Assembly (NCBI GenBank): GCA_025642065.1
Contig: JAODUP010000131.1
Location: forward strand, 308,501 to 372,500
DNA from: Paralvinella palmiformis
Taxonomy: Eukaryota > Annelida > Polychaeta > Terebellida > Alvinellidae
Length of the DNA: 64,000 nucleotides
Direction of reading: 5' to 3'
Positions 27,735 to 39,297 of the stretch are shown piece by piece. Made by a program: the position numbers and the translations under genes. Below the pieces are notes generated by a model that was given only the letters and a program-made list of their open reading frames with translations, made no database searches and was not told the origin of the DNA. How positions within the stretch are numbered: position 1 is the first letter of the stretch; each line of letters opens with the position of its first letter.

Positions 27735-30700
27735 CACTAGTACTTTATACTAACCTGATATTGTTCATTGCTTTAAGATCTTCTAATTCCCATTGTTTTT
27801 GTTTTACTTGTTTTTCCAATTGTTGTTGACAACTTTCCACCGTAGCAAACTCTTGCACCGTTTGTTCCTGGGTAGATTTAAGCATTTCCAGCTCCTTACT
27901 CAACAGCTTAACCTTCAAATAAAATATCGTTTTTTTTATGTCATTACATCATCCATAATATTATTTTTGGATAGCTAACACCAGCTATTTTACCAATAAC
28001 AATTGGATTTGTACAAAACAAATCCGTCTTAGTCAAAGATCAGTTGAACAGAGATAAATTCCAAGTAATGAATACTTTATTTCAGGATGGTACTGGAGTT
28101 TTGACAGTGTACATGGGGGATAGTATTCCTGGTGGTCAGTAACTGGCTAAACCAACTACTGAGGTTCACCCATGCAGATTAATGATCATGAATTGTAGTA
28201 TAATTATATCTGCATCCACTGTCTTTCAGTACATTTAACAATGAAACAGAAGTAGATTCAAGTGTTTAGACACTGTATTATTTCAAAATCCCAACCACCC
28301 AACTACCCACCCATTCCATTTTTTCTCTTCAGAATGTCTTTCATTGATTTTTTTTCTCTTATAGTTAGGTATTGTAGTTAGTTTAAAGTTCTCTTGTGAT
28401 TGATATTAGTATTCTTTGTGTTCAATAAGTATTTTCTTTATGTCCATTTATTCTGACAGGATGTGCGTATACAAGGTTTTTCTTGTATAGAAATGACCAA
28501 AGAGAACTTATTCACCCATGAATGTGAAAAACAGAAGAAAAAAATATGTGCAAAGTGTCAGTTTATTCAGGTAAGTTAAACAAACAAATCACCAGATGTA
28601 CTAATCAAATATAATTAATGGTTGCATTTACATTTGAATTAGATAAATAAAGTTTCCTGTTATCACTATTTATAAAGCATCATAGCTGCCATGGAAAGTT
28701 TGAATATAAATGTGTGACCTCAATCAGTATAAGGAAAATATAAGACAGTAATGTTAAATAAAGAAAATTGGAATTAAGCCAAAAATAATATTTGGACAAT
28801 TTGGTTAAAATCCTCCTGTGTTGTGCATCTGTATAATTTATCCTGCGCTGACTTACTTTAATAACTTGTTTTAGAATAGTATAAAATTCAGAAGACTGGA
28901 ACTAAAGTAGTTAATAAAAAAAATCTAATAAATGCAGACATACATGCCAAACACTCACCATCAGATATGAACTCTTAATGGTCTGTCACCGATAATTAAT
29001 GAACCAGATTAGATAAAACGTTATAATGTTCAGTCACAGCAGATCCTAGACAAACCCCACATGGACAAAACCCCACGAGAGAAATTTCCCACTTGGATAA
29101 TGTCCAACCATTTATCAGAAATCCAGAGAAACCCCAATCTGAAATATTTACAAAACTAAAAATAAGAACTAATTATATGAATGCAAGTGTAATTATATCT
29201 CTAATTGCATTTTTTTTAAATTGAAATTTTTATTATGCTCATTGCTAATGAATTCATGAATGGTACACTGAAAGGACATGAACTTCTGTTATGACTGGTT
29301 AATCATAATCGCTGGAAATCTAAACTAGGTATGTAGGGAATCAAGGGAGAGAATCGCTAACATCATGTGAGAAGGAAGTAGTTGTAGATAAGTGATCTGC
29401 ATATAAATACACCGGAAACCAGATCAACAACATCTATGAGGGTTAGAACAGTGTATTTGTTTTCAAGCTGGTCAGCCTGCTCACACCACCAACTTGAGAG
29501 CCACTGATAACATCTGTATGGATGAGGACTAGGTTATCAGCCTAGTGGGTATCCCACCATCCACATAGGCTCCAGACAAAGCTATACATTTTCTGTACTG
29601 ACTCTTGTGATGGTACTGAGTCAGTTTCAGATACGCTGAGAGGCATTGGATACTGTGTGAGATGGAAGTAGGAGACTGTTCTATTTGTGATACAAAAATT
29701 AAAAAGAAGAAAGAAACCTTACTTTTGTTTGTTTGATACAAGTGATGCGAGGTTTTGTCCAAGCAGGCTGTTGAATGAGTGGGGTTCTGCCTGGTGGAGT
29801 TTTGTCATGTGGGGTTATGCGTGAGTGTGGTTATAGCTGGTTACCAATGACAACGTGTTACCTTCATTTCATGTGCCAATACAGTACTACTCATATCATC
29901 TAGCTTAATTCTGTACTCATGCTCTCGTTTTCTCAAAACATCTTCATATTCTGAAAACAAAGACACTCACTCAAATTACAATGAATCAAGTACAGTTACA
30001 AGGTAAATGTGTTATAAAATTCACACATAATCCATCATACTCAAACACATAGAGTTACAACTATTTTTACCAGCTTGAAGTTCTCGCTTCTGTATTTCTA
30101 ATTCCTCTTCAAGTTCATGTAGTCGACGTTCCAAGTTACGTTTAAATGCCTCCAAATCATTTCTTTCTTTCTGGATCTCTGCATCCTTGTCACTAAAAGA
30201 AAGTACATGTATATGAAAATCAAGCGGTTTATTAATATCAAAATTATTATCATCATTATTAAATATTTATCAGAAAAACTGTCTCTGGATAGTACATTTT
30301 ATAGCAAGTATTCTGATATTATTCATATGACTGACATTTTCCTTATATATATATATATATATTGAGTTGCTATGGTTATGTATATTGTTAATGCAGAATC
30401 CAAATAATAGTGTGTGTGTGTGTCTGTGTGTGTGTGTGCACAAAGTGAAAATAAATAACAGAAAATGCAGCAATTGTTCACATTCTACAAATCTGCAATA
30501 TATCCAAACTTTATTACTGATCTAAACCTACCAAAATTCACTGGACAAGAGGAATCCCATAATAAACAATAATAAATTTGATTAATTTCACATAAATCAT
30601 AAATATTGCAGAATATTTTAATAAAGATGGCTTTTGTGAGAATTTATCACTAACATTAACATAGTTTGGCATCTGGAATGTGAACAAGATTTGTCCACTG

Positions 30701-33700
30701 TGACATCAAATCGGTTCAAAACAGCAATCCATACCTTCTTCATGTCAAAGACTGACAACTATAATTCACTGTTTGTTGGCTAACCATAGTCTATCATTGG
30801 CTGACTGCAGCAAGGACAGAATGTGGCAATTTGTAATCCACAAAATATGATCGTATAATTCTGATCCATAAACAGCATCACCAGCTCCCAGTTCTCCTCC
30901 TCAGATGCCATACCATAAACCAAACTACACTGAACTATTTGAGTCTACTGATAAGAGACCATAAACCGACTTATATGTCTTGATCACCTCGTCCTGAATT
31001 TCTGGTAATCTTAAAAGCTCTTTCATCTTTTTATTTTGATCATAATTTATTAGTTTTGTCAAAACTTTTTACCACTCGGAATACTTTATAAATGTACATT
31101 GCTACTATCATACTATAACACCAATATAGACCTTACTAGTTTGTGACACCAGTAGTACTAGGTCTATAAAGTCAATATTCTGATAAGTAAATCATCTCAG
31201 AAGTAAAGATAGCAATAAATAAATAAAGCTGTATTAGTTCATATAGCCAGCTCTATCACTGACCTCCCTCCCACCTAAATGTCCCCAACAGTTCAGTTTT
31301 GCAGATCCAATTTGAGAAATAGCATACCGTGATTGTGGAATGAGACCATAGATTGCGCATTTTTTCATGCATTAATTCACTAACCATCGGTACTTATCAA
31401 TCTCTGCCTGTTTCTCTCTAATTCTCAGCTGGTAATGAGACTGTAATTCCTCTCTCATTTTAGCCTCCTGTCCAATGGCAGACAACGAGTTGTCTATTTT
31501 AATCTTCAGTTCAGATATTTGGCCATCTCTCTGTAACAGTTGTGTCTTCAAGGCTGGAAGTTTAAAAGAAGGAATATTTCAAAATTAAGATGATAGACAA
31601 ATATTCAATTGTGTGTGTGTATGTGTGTGTGTACACATGTCTGTGTTGAAGCTCCGAATGTATGAGAAACATTTCTGTCATGACAATAGACATGTTTAGA
31701 TATTTTCAGTTTTCTAGTTGGGTTTATGCAAATCCTAAGGAAAAAGAGCAATGTAAACAATATAAGTTTTAGTAATAGCATTTAAATACTCTCTAAACTC
31801 ATTACAAATATGTATTTAAAATATTGTTTTTTGGTGAGTGTACAGGGAATAAGTGATACATTAGTGTGTAAGGTATTTACGTGGCCTATTACAAGTTTTA
31901 TTGTTGGGATTGTGATGGCCATTTAAAATAATATTATGGTTTGTCGCTTTCTGAGAATGGTTTGTTGTTCGTTTTACAATTAAAATAATGTCACGGTTTG
32001 TCGCTTTGCAAGGACGGTTTCTCGTTCACATTTTTAAAATGCTAGTTAGTGTGTATGTGTGTGGGTAGAAGTTATCACATGTGTGGGCCTTTTAAAGAGA
32101 GATGATGGCGTCGATTAGTGGCTGAGCAGCAGCGGAGGCTATAAAAGCGAGAAAATTACGTGGTGAAAAACAGATCTACTTGGGGACGGTGATGATACTG
32201 TCAGAATTGACTGGCGACAGGATTGTAGTTGGTGAGTCTAAAACAGGAGTTGGTTATATCATGGTGGAGAGACATTTGTGAGTCTGAAAAAGGAGTTGGT
32301 TGTATCCAGTTGGAGAAACAATTCTGAACTTAGAAGTCATTGTATCAATAACACAAAACATATTTTATGATGTGGACACTACAGATGGAGGGATCTGCAG
32401 TGAGGATTGACTAGACTTATTCAGGGTGGATGTTACTGAAGATTAATGGAACAATTATCATTATACGTTTGAAGGACAATAACTGTTTAGTGGTCTAGCA
32501 TCATAGACACTGTTCGGAAGATTGTGGTGATGACCGGGGTCATCGTTCAAGTAACATTTATTAATAAGTTGGAGATGCTCTGTTTATTTGTTCTTTGTTT
32601 TGATTAAGCTGTTGGGGGTGATTGAGTGTGAATTTGTTCGAATAACTATATTCTTTGCATGTAAATGAGTTGAGTTTTCAAATTAAATAATTATATTTTA
32701 TTGTTTATCCTGGATAGTTAATATATGTGAATGTGCAATTTAGGTGAATATATTAGACTCATACATACCCATGTGACAATTTTAAAATATTTTAATACTA
32801 ATATTTTGAACAGTACAAAATGTTATCTTTACATACATGCATTGTGCCATACAAAAAGGTACTTTAGCCTTCTGATCAGCAGAGCAACATCTTCTAGTCA
32901 GGATACCACATTTTTAGCAATAAACCCATTGCCAAAAGCAAAGAACATACACATTTTAAGATATTTCTAAATACACCTACTCTCTATAGTTTTTATGTTC
33001 CTGTAATTTACTCATTTTGCATCATTAAGTTTTCCTCAGGGTAGCTTAGAATATCACTTTCTCATCTTACAATGATACCATAGCTAATATTCAAAAGACA
33101 GTATGAAGATTCACAGAAGTATAAAGCTCAGAGCATCCTCAGGATCAGTCTTCCTCCTCACATTTTTCAAGAGAACAGCCATTTCACCAAATGTTTGAGA
33201 TATGACCTACGCTAAGCAATGCACTCACTCACTCACTCACTCACTCACTCACTCACTCACTCACTCACTCACATGGGCCTTAGTGAATCCATTTGAAAAA
33301 TGAAAATTGTTCACCAAACATTTAACAGTAGGAATAAAATCCAAACCTAAGACAGCCAAAGATTCCGAGATAATCAGTTAGGTCATTATTTATGAATCAT
33401 AAAGAAACTATCTGAGACAACATTTTCACTTACCACTAAATAGTGAGTCATATTTTTCAAGCTCAGCATCTCTTTCACTTAACAGGTGTAAATTGTATTT
33501 GAAATCTTCTTTCAGTTTCATAAATTTTGCTCTTTCCTCTTGAAGTATCTTCTCTTTCTCCTTAAGAGTGGCTTCAAGAGCATCTGATCTATTAAATATA
33601 TATTGATGAAAGTGCATGATTCATCTGAATGTGATAAAAAATATTCCTTAATGGAGGAGCTTGGACAGGAAAGTCAATTTACAAAAGACTGAACTATGAT

Positions 33701-36700
33701 GAGTGTTTTTTTGTGGAAAATGTAGTATTCTCTTATAGTTATAAAGAGCTAAACTCTTACATTTGATCGAAGCAGTGCCACTGTATCATTAGACTTAATA
33801 ATAATAATAATATGTAACATTTATATAGCATCCTATTCAGCTAGATAGCTGCTCCAAGGTGCTTTGTAGTATTACATTTAACATTAATATACATAAAAAT
33901 ATCAGAATCTTTCAAAACAATGATTAAAGTTAATAAATATTACTAATATTCACAAAGCCCCTTTCCACTTAACTCATGAACATGTATGTATATATTCATC
34001 CATTACCTAAGTTGCTGTACTTGTCTCCATTCTTGTTCTTTCTGTGCCGCCAGTTCCTTCAGGGCATCTTGTGTCCATTGACCTTCACCTAGATGTTCTG
34101 GATTCATGGCTATCTACATCATGTCATGGAAGTAAAATCCTGAGTAAAAACAGAAAGTAAATATTATAGACTAAATCAAATAAATAAAAGGACCATCTTA
34201 ATACATGATCAGTGGGTTAAAATCAGCATAACAATCAACAATTTAAAATATTTGAACTGACTTCAATTCAGGACACTGTAATAGACCAATTCAATTACCC
34301 TCTGCTGCCACCATGTGGCTGAATTTCACACTACAGTCTTGGGTTAGAAGTCTAAGAATCACTGTGTTGCATGGCAATTTTTGTGTGTAGTGGCAGATAA
34401 ATGTCTTACTAGAAGAGTATTATAGCTGTATTTTTTATTTACCAGCTATATTTTTATTTTATTTATAGTACATTAGGGGTATGTGATCTCCAGTTAATAA
34501 TTTTGCCTTTAATAGGAATGGCATAGACTTCATCCAACAGATATATGCCACTAAACTAAGTAATTGTACAGTGCGATTTCCATGGCTGTCATGATCTGGC
34601 CTGTCTAGTTCAAACTTATTTTTTGTAGAACCTTTGCCATCTGACATGACATTGCGAATGGATAAAATTTAATAGGTGATTTCCATTACTGTAACATTGG
34701 TATTTATGCATGATATCTCGTACTGAAAGTGAAATGTTTTATTTTCTGAATCAGACATTCGTGCAATGTTTACTACATGTAAATGTCAAGGGTGTTAATA
34801 CTCTAATGTAAGAACATTTTTTATTTAATAATATACAGGTGATACATATATGATTTGTTCCCAGGTACAAATAAGAATAATTTTTCCAAAATTCTACATT
34901 AAATATTTAAACAATCTTCATTAAAATCAATTTACATTCAGCTAAAAGTTTAATTTTAAAATCGTTTATTTAATCCATTGAAACTGATGATAAAATATCT
35001 CCTACAAGTCAGCATGAATAACTAAGGCTTAGCTGTGTCATTCATTTGGAAAAATCAGACTGCTCAATCAATAGGTTATATCCTAATAAGTATTATGTTA
35101 AATCCTTTAGAAAGATACAATAGTTTAGCTGAAATATTAGTCTCAACCTAATATGAAATAATTTGCTGAAAGAGTTCCAGTATTTACTGTTAGTGAAAAG
35201 TTGCCTTCCCCTATTAACAGTAGGTGCCATAGCTGTTTCTAACCCAAGACCGCTGTTGGTAACTAATGCAATGCATTTCACCTGGATCAGTCTATTGGAG
35301 TGTCAATGTTAATTATCTTAGTAAAGTAAAACATTAATCCCTATTTTTAATTTATATTCTAAATATGGCTGTGTGGTATGCTAGATATCAAAGCTCAGAT
35401 ATATGTTGAATTTATGTTATGGTGTTACTAATATCAATCAAATCAAATAACATCTCATTGGCATATTTTATGATGTAGATAGTATTAGGTATATCCACAA
35501 AGTTTTGAAAAGCATTTAAACAAATAATTTCTTCTTTAAAAATACATAGATTAATGTGAACAATGCTATGTAATTTTAGTTATTAAGTTATTTTTATTAG
35601 TATCTGAGATGTAAGAAATTTTAAATTACAAAATGGTTATCGAAGGGTTTAAAAAAAATATTATTAAGTGCAGAAATAAGGTGTATTCACTGAAAATAAT
35701 TTGTTGGACAATATAAAATATGTTATACTACTTTTGACAGGTGTTACTCATACTTCCCTGTTATGTGTATTCTGAAGTGATATTTTCTTAAAAAATATGA
35801 AAGCGAGAAATAACATATTCTAATATAGGTTAAAAATGGTTCACCATTAAAGAATCATGTACATTTTGTTATTTTTTCTTCACATTTTTAATGCAATGAA
35901 AAAATTAAATACATAATAACATTAATAACTATTTTTTTATTATAAAAGGTCCTACATTCAAATAAATAATACCGTACTAATTCTCCCTTTTTCATGCTTT
36001 ATGAACAAAAACTATCATAATAGTTAACAAACAGATCGCTGCAAAAATAATGTGTTTTGTTTGCTTTTTATTATGTTTTATTGATTATTTTGTAAACACA
36101 TTTATCAATTAGCTTGAAGTACAAAAAAAAGAAATGTTATTTAAAATCAATTGATACTTATGCAAGATAATTATTTCTACATTTATAATATGAATAGCTC
36201 TCACCAGACGCAACTGGTAAATTATGCAAGACGAGGTTATTAAAAGTAGCAATGATAAATAATAACCAACTTCCGCAATTTTTATAAACTACCAAAGCTC
36301 AAATGTGTACATACAACTTATTTTGAAAACCAGGTTTTGAGTTTTCTTTGGTTCACACTACTAATTAACATACTGTTTTTTTTTCTCAAGCCTATATTTG
36401 TTAATTTTTCAGATACATTTCCCTCTTTTTTTCAGCTACATAATCCAAATAGACCATCATCACTTTGTAAATAGACGACAGATGATATGACCAATTTTGG
36501 ACGTTCACGTTTTGCCTATTTGTAGTGTTAAAAATCATATCACCTATTACAAGATGCAATATTGTACTTACTACTTAGGCATAATAAATATAAGCTACAA
36601 TTGGTGAATTTATCACAATTTAAATGTAACACCACTGACAATTGTTCGTGTATGCTAACATACTGATATTTTGATGAGACCCTGAAAACGCCACTTCTAA

Positions 36701-39297
36701 AAAAATTCCTCAGTTGTTATGTTTGTTCAATCAGATTTGGTGGTAGATTTTTCATGAAAACGAAAGTGAAGTTATCATAACTTGATATATTGTCGGTGAG
36801 GGTGTATGCTAATAAATAACAAACAACGAGGCTATGAATAATTATTTAATTTTTTTTAAATCTCGATTTCTGCTCAGATTGTCGAGAACTGGCAATAATT
36901 AAATGAGATTGATAATTTGATATTCTGATAAGCCTCATAAGGCATAAGCCGATAACTGGGATAAGCCTCATAAGGCAATAAGCTCTTTTATGTTGCGAGG
37001 AACAATATTGGATACCCAAACCCCCTTAGTAAGTTAGAGGACCTCACCCTAGCCTAGGCCTAGCCTCAGTGATTGGCTCACTATCATACTGTGTTAGTGT
37101 GTGACTATCTTATCTAGTATCTAACTCTTAGACTAGTACTGTTTTACTACTTTTAGTCTAAGTTGAGCGATGATGAAAGCACTCATGACTAGATCTAGCC
37201 AGAGGGGAAACCTTTCATAACGGCCCAATCAAAACTGAATTACCTAATGGGAGTAATGGTACCTAGTAGTACACTATGACATTCCAAACCTTGCTCCAGA
37301 TATGATCAACAAAATAAAATATCTTTACAAATATAACTAGGCATGTTCAAAGTTGTTGTTGTTTATTCAACTATTGCCGTTCATTGGCACTACTTTACGA
37401 CAACTGTTGTTATTACAACTCGATTATTAGCCCATTTAATTTTAACTGGGCATATACAAAGTTTTACATGAAATAAATCTTGCCATATATGTAGAAATAA
37501 CATTTATAATCCGTTATTTTAAATAATATCTAGAACTGATTTCCGATATAAATTTTACGCTTGTGTTTACGTATGATTCACGTCTTCTCACTTCTGTGTA
37601 CTAATTTTATCCGATGCTAATGCCAGTAGTGTTGATTAAGCTAATCTGTGATAATATTTGGTAAAGTATAGATAGAAACCTATAATTGACAGGTGTTACA
37701 CTGATTAACTCATCTTTAGATCTTTACACAGTGACCGTCACATATTGATTTATCAGAATGAATTCTTTCAACGTTATGATTCGGACGCCTCTGTGGTCTA
37801 ATTCAGGAATTGGTGGCGCGTTGGACCACAGATCACTGCCATCTGAGTTCGAATTTGGGCATGGGCATATCTGAAGGGTGTTTCATCTTTTACTTCGCTT
37901 CATTACTCTTGGAGGTCGTTCTGCCCATTTAGCCTACCATGTGCACAAAAGTGGCCGTAATACATCAATCACTATTACCATCAACGTTATGATTAGATCT
38001 AGACAATCCCTAACCTAGGTTAGCGTAATATTTATGTAAGCTTACTATTATTTCCGGGTGAGTGTATGTCCTTGTGGTCATGTTCTGAAGATAAATATGT
38101 TTTTGAAACTACACATAACAAAAGGCAAAGAGCTTAGATTATATTGTCTCTTTAGCTAAATATTAATGATTATCATGTACATGCATCCAAATATGTTGAG
38201 TCTCCACTATTCCCAAAACTTATCAAGATGTACCATTTATTTGCACTTTCAAATGACAGTGATGTTCTAAAAAGTGTTTTTTAATGCACTGGATTTGCAC
38301 ATTCAGGAACAAATAATATTTGCTACATCAGTACATATTTGGAGTTAGATAATATAGTCAGGTTTTTCTGAATATCCCCAAATCAAAGTTGAATAGCTAA
38401 AGTGATGTACCTCACCTCAGAACAAATTGTCTGGTTTTGGACACTTTATAAATATACTTTGTTATTTATCATAGTACATGTAATAGTTTTTGTTAATTTT
38501 GTCCATCTGATGGTTAATTTAAAAGGACAGTCCACCCTCAGAAAATATTTTTAAAATATGTAATGCTTAGAACAGTAACCAAAAATTCCACAATAATAAT
38601 CACAAAATTTACCTGATAATAGATACAGGGAAATAATCCAAATTACTGGAGGGCCGCCATTACGGCTGCACTGGAAGCCAGATTTGAAGCAGGAAGAAAA
38701 CTCAAATGGTCTGACGTCATATGAGCACTCTCTAGACTGATGCGGATTATAGTTGCTCTTGAGCGCTAATTTCTGAACCATTCTGAATCATCTTCCTCTT
38801 CTGATGTTCCAGCTCAAACTGATATGGTTGTATGTCATTCTTGACATAATTTTAACATTATGTTCTGGAATAATTCTTTGCTCACACTTTTTTATCTGCT
38901 TTTGTATGGTCTCTACAGACTTCAGGTCAAACTGCTGCGTTCAAGTAATGCCAGCATTCAGGAGCTTCTGGTCTCTGTCTATCTTCAAAATGGCGGTTAA
39001 AAAGTCGATTAATCAGCACTTTGAACTGGATTATTTAATATGTGGATGATCATTTACACATTTTGACATTATTTATGATATTTGTGAGTATAACTGTATT
39101 AGTTTAAAAAATTTGAAATGAAGGTGGACTATCTCTTTAATTATATCTTTATGAAACAAAAACAAATCCACATAAGTTTAATTTTGTAATGATTAATTGT
39201 TGTAGCAATAAGATATTATTGTGCATCTTATATCATATATGTTGTATTTGAACAGTAAATAATATTACGGACATACCTCGGCATCGGTTTCAGTCAT
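10777..39297 (-). CDS. CCDC57: CCDC57 orthologue, 22-exon coiled-coil protein (complete)
   Basis: Spliced gene, minus strand. Coding exons in transcript order: 39297-39277, 34113-34007, 33588-33434, 31553-31385, 30192-30071, 29950-29862, 27912-27755, 27412-27338, 26332-26132, 23937-23779, 23268-23106, 22382-22248, 19562-19379, 19190-18978, 17112-17012, 16415-16215, 15604-15545, 14847-14595, 14310-14147, 13290-13131, 12214-11975, 11000-10777. They sum to 3,354 nt (about 1,117 residues), all bounded by AG/GT with matching phase and no internal stop. The protein is almost entirely heptad-rich coiled coil up to exon 18, then a Pro/Ser/Gln-rich region and a basic C-terminus. Identity rests on recalled resemblance to human CCDC57: an N-terminal FKYNLHLLSERDAELEKYD block, HEMKVKLLSKELEML across the exon 6/7 junction, and LDWQRRYESVEREQ in exon 11. 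Human CCDC57 is somewhat shorter (around 900 residues). In vertebrates it acts at centrosomes and centriolar satellites and influences microtubules and ciliogenesis; a similar role here is inferred. Introns carry many transposons. Confidence 0.9.
11125..11854. mobile_element. 730-bp inverted-repeat DNA element in CCDC57 last intron
   Basis: Both ends read TACAGTAG then [GT/AC]CC inward, with weaker similarity continuing (GTGGTCC versus TGTGGTCA). Flanking TA dinucleotides and a CAGTAG terminus resemble pogo/Tigger-type elements (family knowledge, from memory). No transposase is encoded, so it is non-autonomous. Confidence 0.6.
12351..12392. repeat. (TA)n microsatellite in a CCDC57 intron
   Basis: About 42 bp of TA dinucleotides between exons 20 and 21. 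Confidence 0.95.
13950..14100 (-). mobile_element. Probable tRNA-derived SINE fragment
   Basis: On the minus strand it has GATAGCACAGCGAATAGAGC, then GTAGGTTTGAATCTGG, which fit a tRNA-like head and B box. A tail with CATATGTCATAAGTGTTAC follows. A similar tail (CATATGTCTTAAGTATGAC) occurs on the minus strand at about 15,050-15,080 behind another degenerate head (15,040-15,170). Confidence 0.45.
18168..18320. repeat. Cluster of short direct repeats (GGAATTGA and ACTCGGAGTATGTA)
   Basis: ACTCGGAGTATGTA occurs twice about 28 bp apart, and TGGAATTGA-type words recur five or more times between 18,240 and 18,312. Related GAATTGAGAAATTTT words lie at 17,724-17,762. It may be the edge of a degenerate repeat; no function is visible. 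Confidence 0.5.
19690..19880 (+). mobile_element. tRNA-derived SINE, family D, copy 1
   Basis: Box B GGTTTGAATCCC, followed by GGCACTATAGTAGGAGTTTT, CATCCAACCAGGC, CAAGGTTGTCTCCAC and TGAATATGCCATATATTG. The same order of blocks occurs on the minus strand at 45215-45395. In CCDC57 intron 12. Confidence 0.6.
20458..21599. mobile_element. 1.14-kb non-autonomous DNA element, TATACTCGTGTATA family
   Basis: The terminal inverted repeat of about 30 bp begins TACTGTATATTCTCGTG at the left and TACTGTATATACTCGTG at the right (reverse complement), continuing TATAGGCCACAC with one mismatch overall. Further inward both sides carry GTATAAGACRCRC. TA dinucleotides flank it. The interior has no long ORF. 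It lies in a CCDC57 intron between exons 12 and 13. Confidence 0.8.
23106..23268 (-). CDS. CCDC57: CCDC57 exon 11, LDWQRR signature
   Basis: This 163-nt exon encodes RYKHELAEALQREEDLQ, then LDLDWQRRYESVEREQYEKA, then LIKKLTQAREE. The run matches the human CCDC57 stretch around LGLDWQRRCDDIERDQ in order and spacing. The acceptor is ATTACAG at 23269 and the donor is GTGAGT at 23105. Phase is 2 in and 0 out. Confidence 0.88.
29052..29818. mobile_element. About 770-bp inverted-repeat element
   Basis: The left end reads AACCCCACATGGACAAAACC and the right end in reverse complement reads AACCCCACATGACAAAACTC. CCCCAC blocks recur inward on both sides. Non-coding; lies in CCDC57 intron 6. The arm design (short Gly/Cyt blocks joined by GACAAA/GACGAA) is like that of the 5.9-kb element, but the sequences differ. 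Confidence 0.6.
31925..32325 (+). repeat. Two short direct-repeat pairs flanking a TATA-like box (possible LTR fragment)
   Basis: A 57-bp unit is repeated at 31925 and 31982 (both contain GGTTTGTCGCTTT). A 46-bp unit is repeated near 32232 and 32278 (both contain GGAGTTGGTT). Between them is GGCTATAAAAGCG at about 32,137-32,149, a good TATA context on the plus strand. Upstream repeats plus TATA box is an LTR-like layout, but no TG/CA ends, primer site or partner LTR were found. Within CCDC57 intron 3, antisense to the gene. Confidence 0.35.
33221..33273. repeat. (ACTC)n microsatellite
   Basis: About 13 perfect tetranucleotide units in CCDC57 intron 3, 160 bp from exon 3. Confidence 0.95.
33434..34113 (-). 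CDS. CCDC57: CCDC57 exons 2-3, conserved N-terminal block
   Basis: Exon 2 (34113-34007) encodes IAMNPEHLGEGQWTQDALKE and a following Gln/Glu-rich helix. Exon 3 (33588-33434) encodes a Lys/Glu-rich helix leading into FKYNLHLLSERDAELEKYD. Human CCDC57 has a near-identical block (FVYNLQVLEERDLELERYD from memory) at the matching N-terminal place, which makes this the strongest single anchor for orthology. Exon 2 ends in phase 2 and exon 3 in phase 1, and both match their neighbours. Confidence 0.88.
33797..33876 (-). mobile_element. SINE family C, 3'-end fragment
   Basis: Only the (ATT)n tail and about 65 bp of the body are present (CCTATTCAGCTAGATAGCTG). A 5'-truncated insertion in CCDC57 intron 2. 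Confidence 0.65.
34282..35294 (+). mobile_element. Two-copy TA-flanked inverted-repeat element, copy 1
   Basis: Both ends carry TAGACCAATTCA-like termini (right end ATCAGTCTA), and both have an inward inverted CTTGGGTTAGAA block about 55-65 bp from the tip. Homology to 49505-50413 extends over the whole element in the same order and orientation. No transposase. Located in CCDC57 intron 1, just outside exon 2. Confidence 0.7.
35662..35890 (+). repeat. Dispersed repeat shared with 25085-25290
   Basis: Both stretches contain a block with AAGTACAGAAATGAGG-like text, TTCACTGA[CA]AATAAT, TTACTCATAC and CTGTTATGTNTNTTCTGAAGTGATA (spaced here, not contiguous in detail). Similarity covers roughly 200 bp. 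No ends or coding content could be defined. Confidence 0.4.
37785..37975 (+). mobile_element. tRNA-derived SINE, family B, copy 1
   Basis: Shares with 48478 and 51199 the tRNA-like head (CCTCTGTGGTCTAATTC as box A region; GAGTTCGAATTTGG as box B) and a conserved tail containing GCCCATTTAGCCTACCATGT and GCACAAAAGTGGC. About 190 bp. In CCDC57 intron 1. Confidence 0.7.
38522..39138. mobile_element. About 617-bp inverted-repeat element in CCDC57 intron 1
   Basis: The left end AAAGGACAGTCCACCCTCA pairs with the right end, which in reverse complement reads AAAGAGATAGTCCACCTTCA. ORFs of 76-81 codons on both strands inside show no domain. It lies 140 bp from the CCDC57 initiator exon. Confidence 0.55.
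39277..39297 (-). CDS. CCDC57: CCDC57 initiator micro-exon
   Basis: Seven codons (MTETDAE) end at a GTATGT donor. The next exon begins after a TAG acceptor at 34113 in the same phase with IAMNPEHLGEGQWTQ. The downstream Met (MNPEH) could also start translation from a transcript lacking this exon. The 5.2-kb first intron holds two inverted-repeat elements. The start is chosen because donor, phase and ATG agree; there is no transcript support. Confidence 0.65.

Noticed and set aside
38551..39049. ORFs of 76 and 81 codons
   Set aside because: They lie inside an inverted-repeat element, on opposite strands, without recognisable domains.
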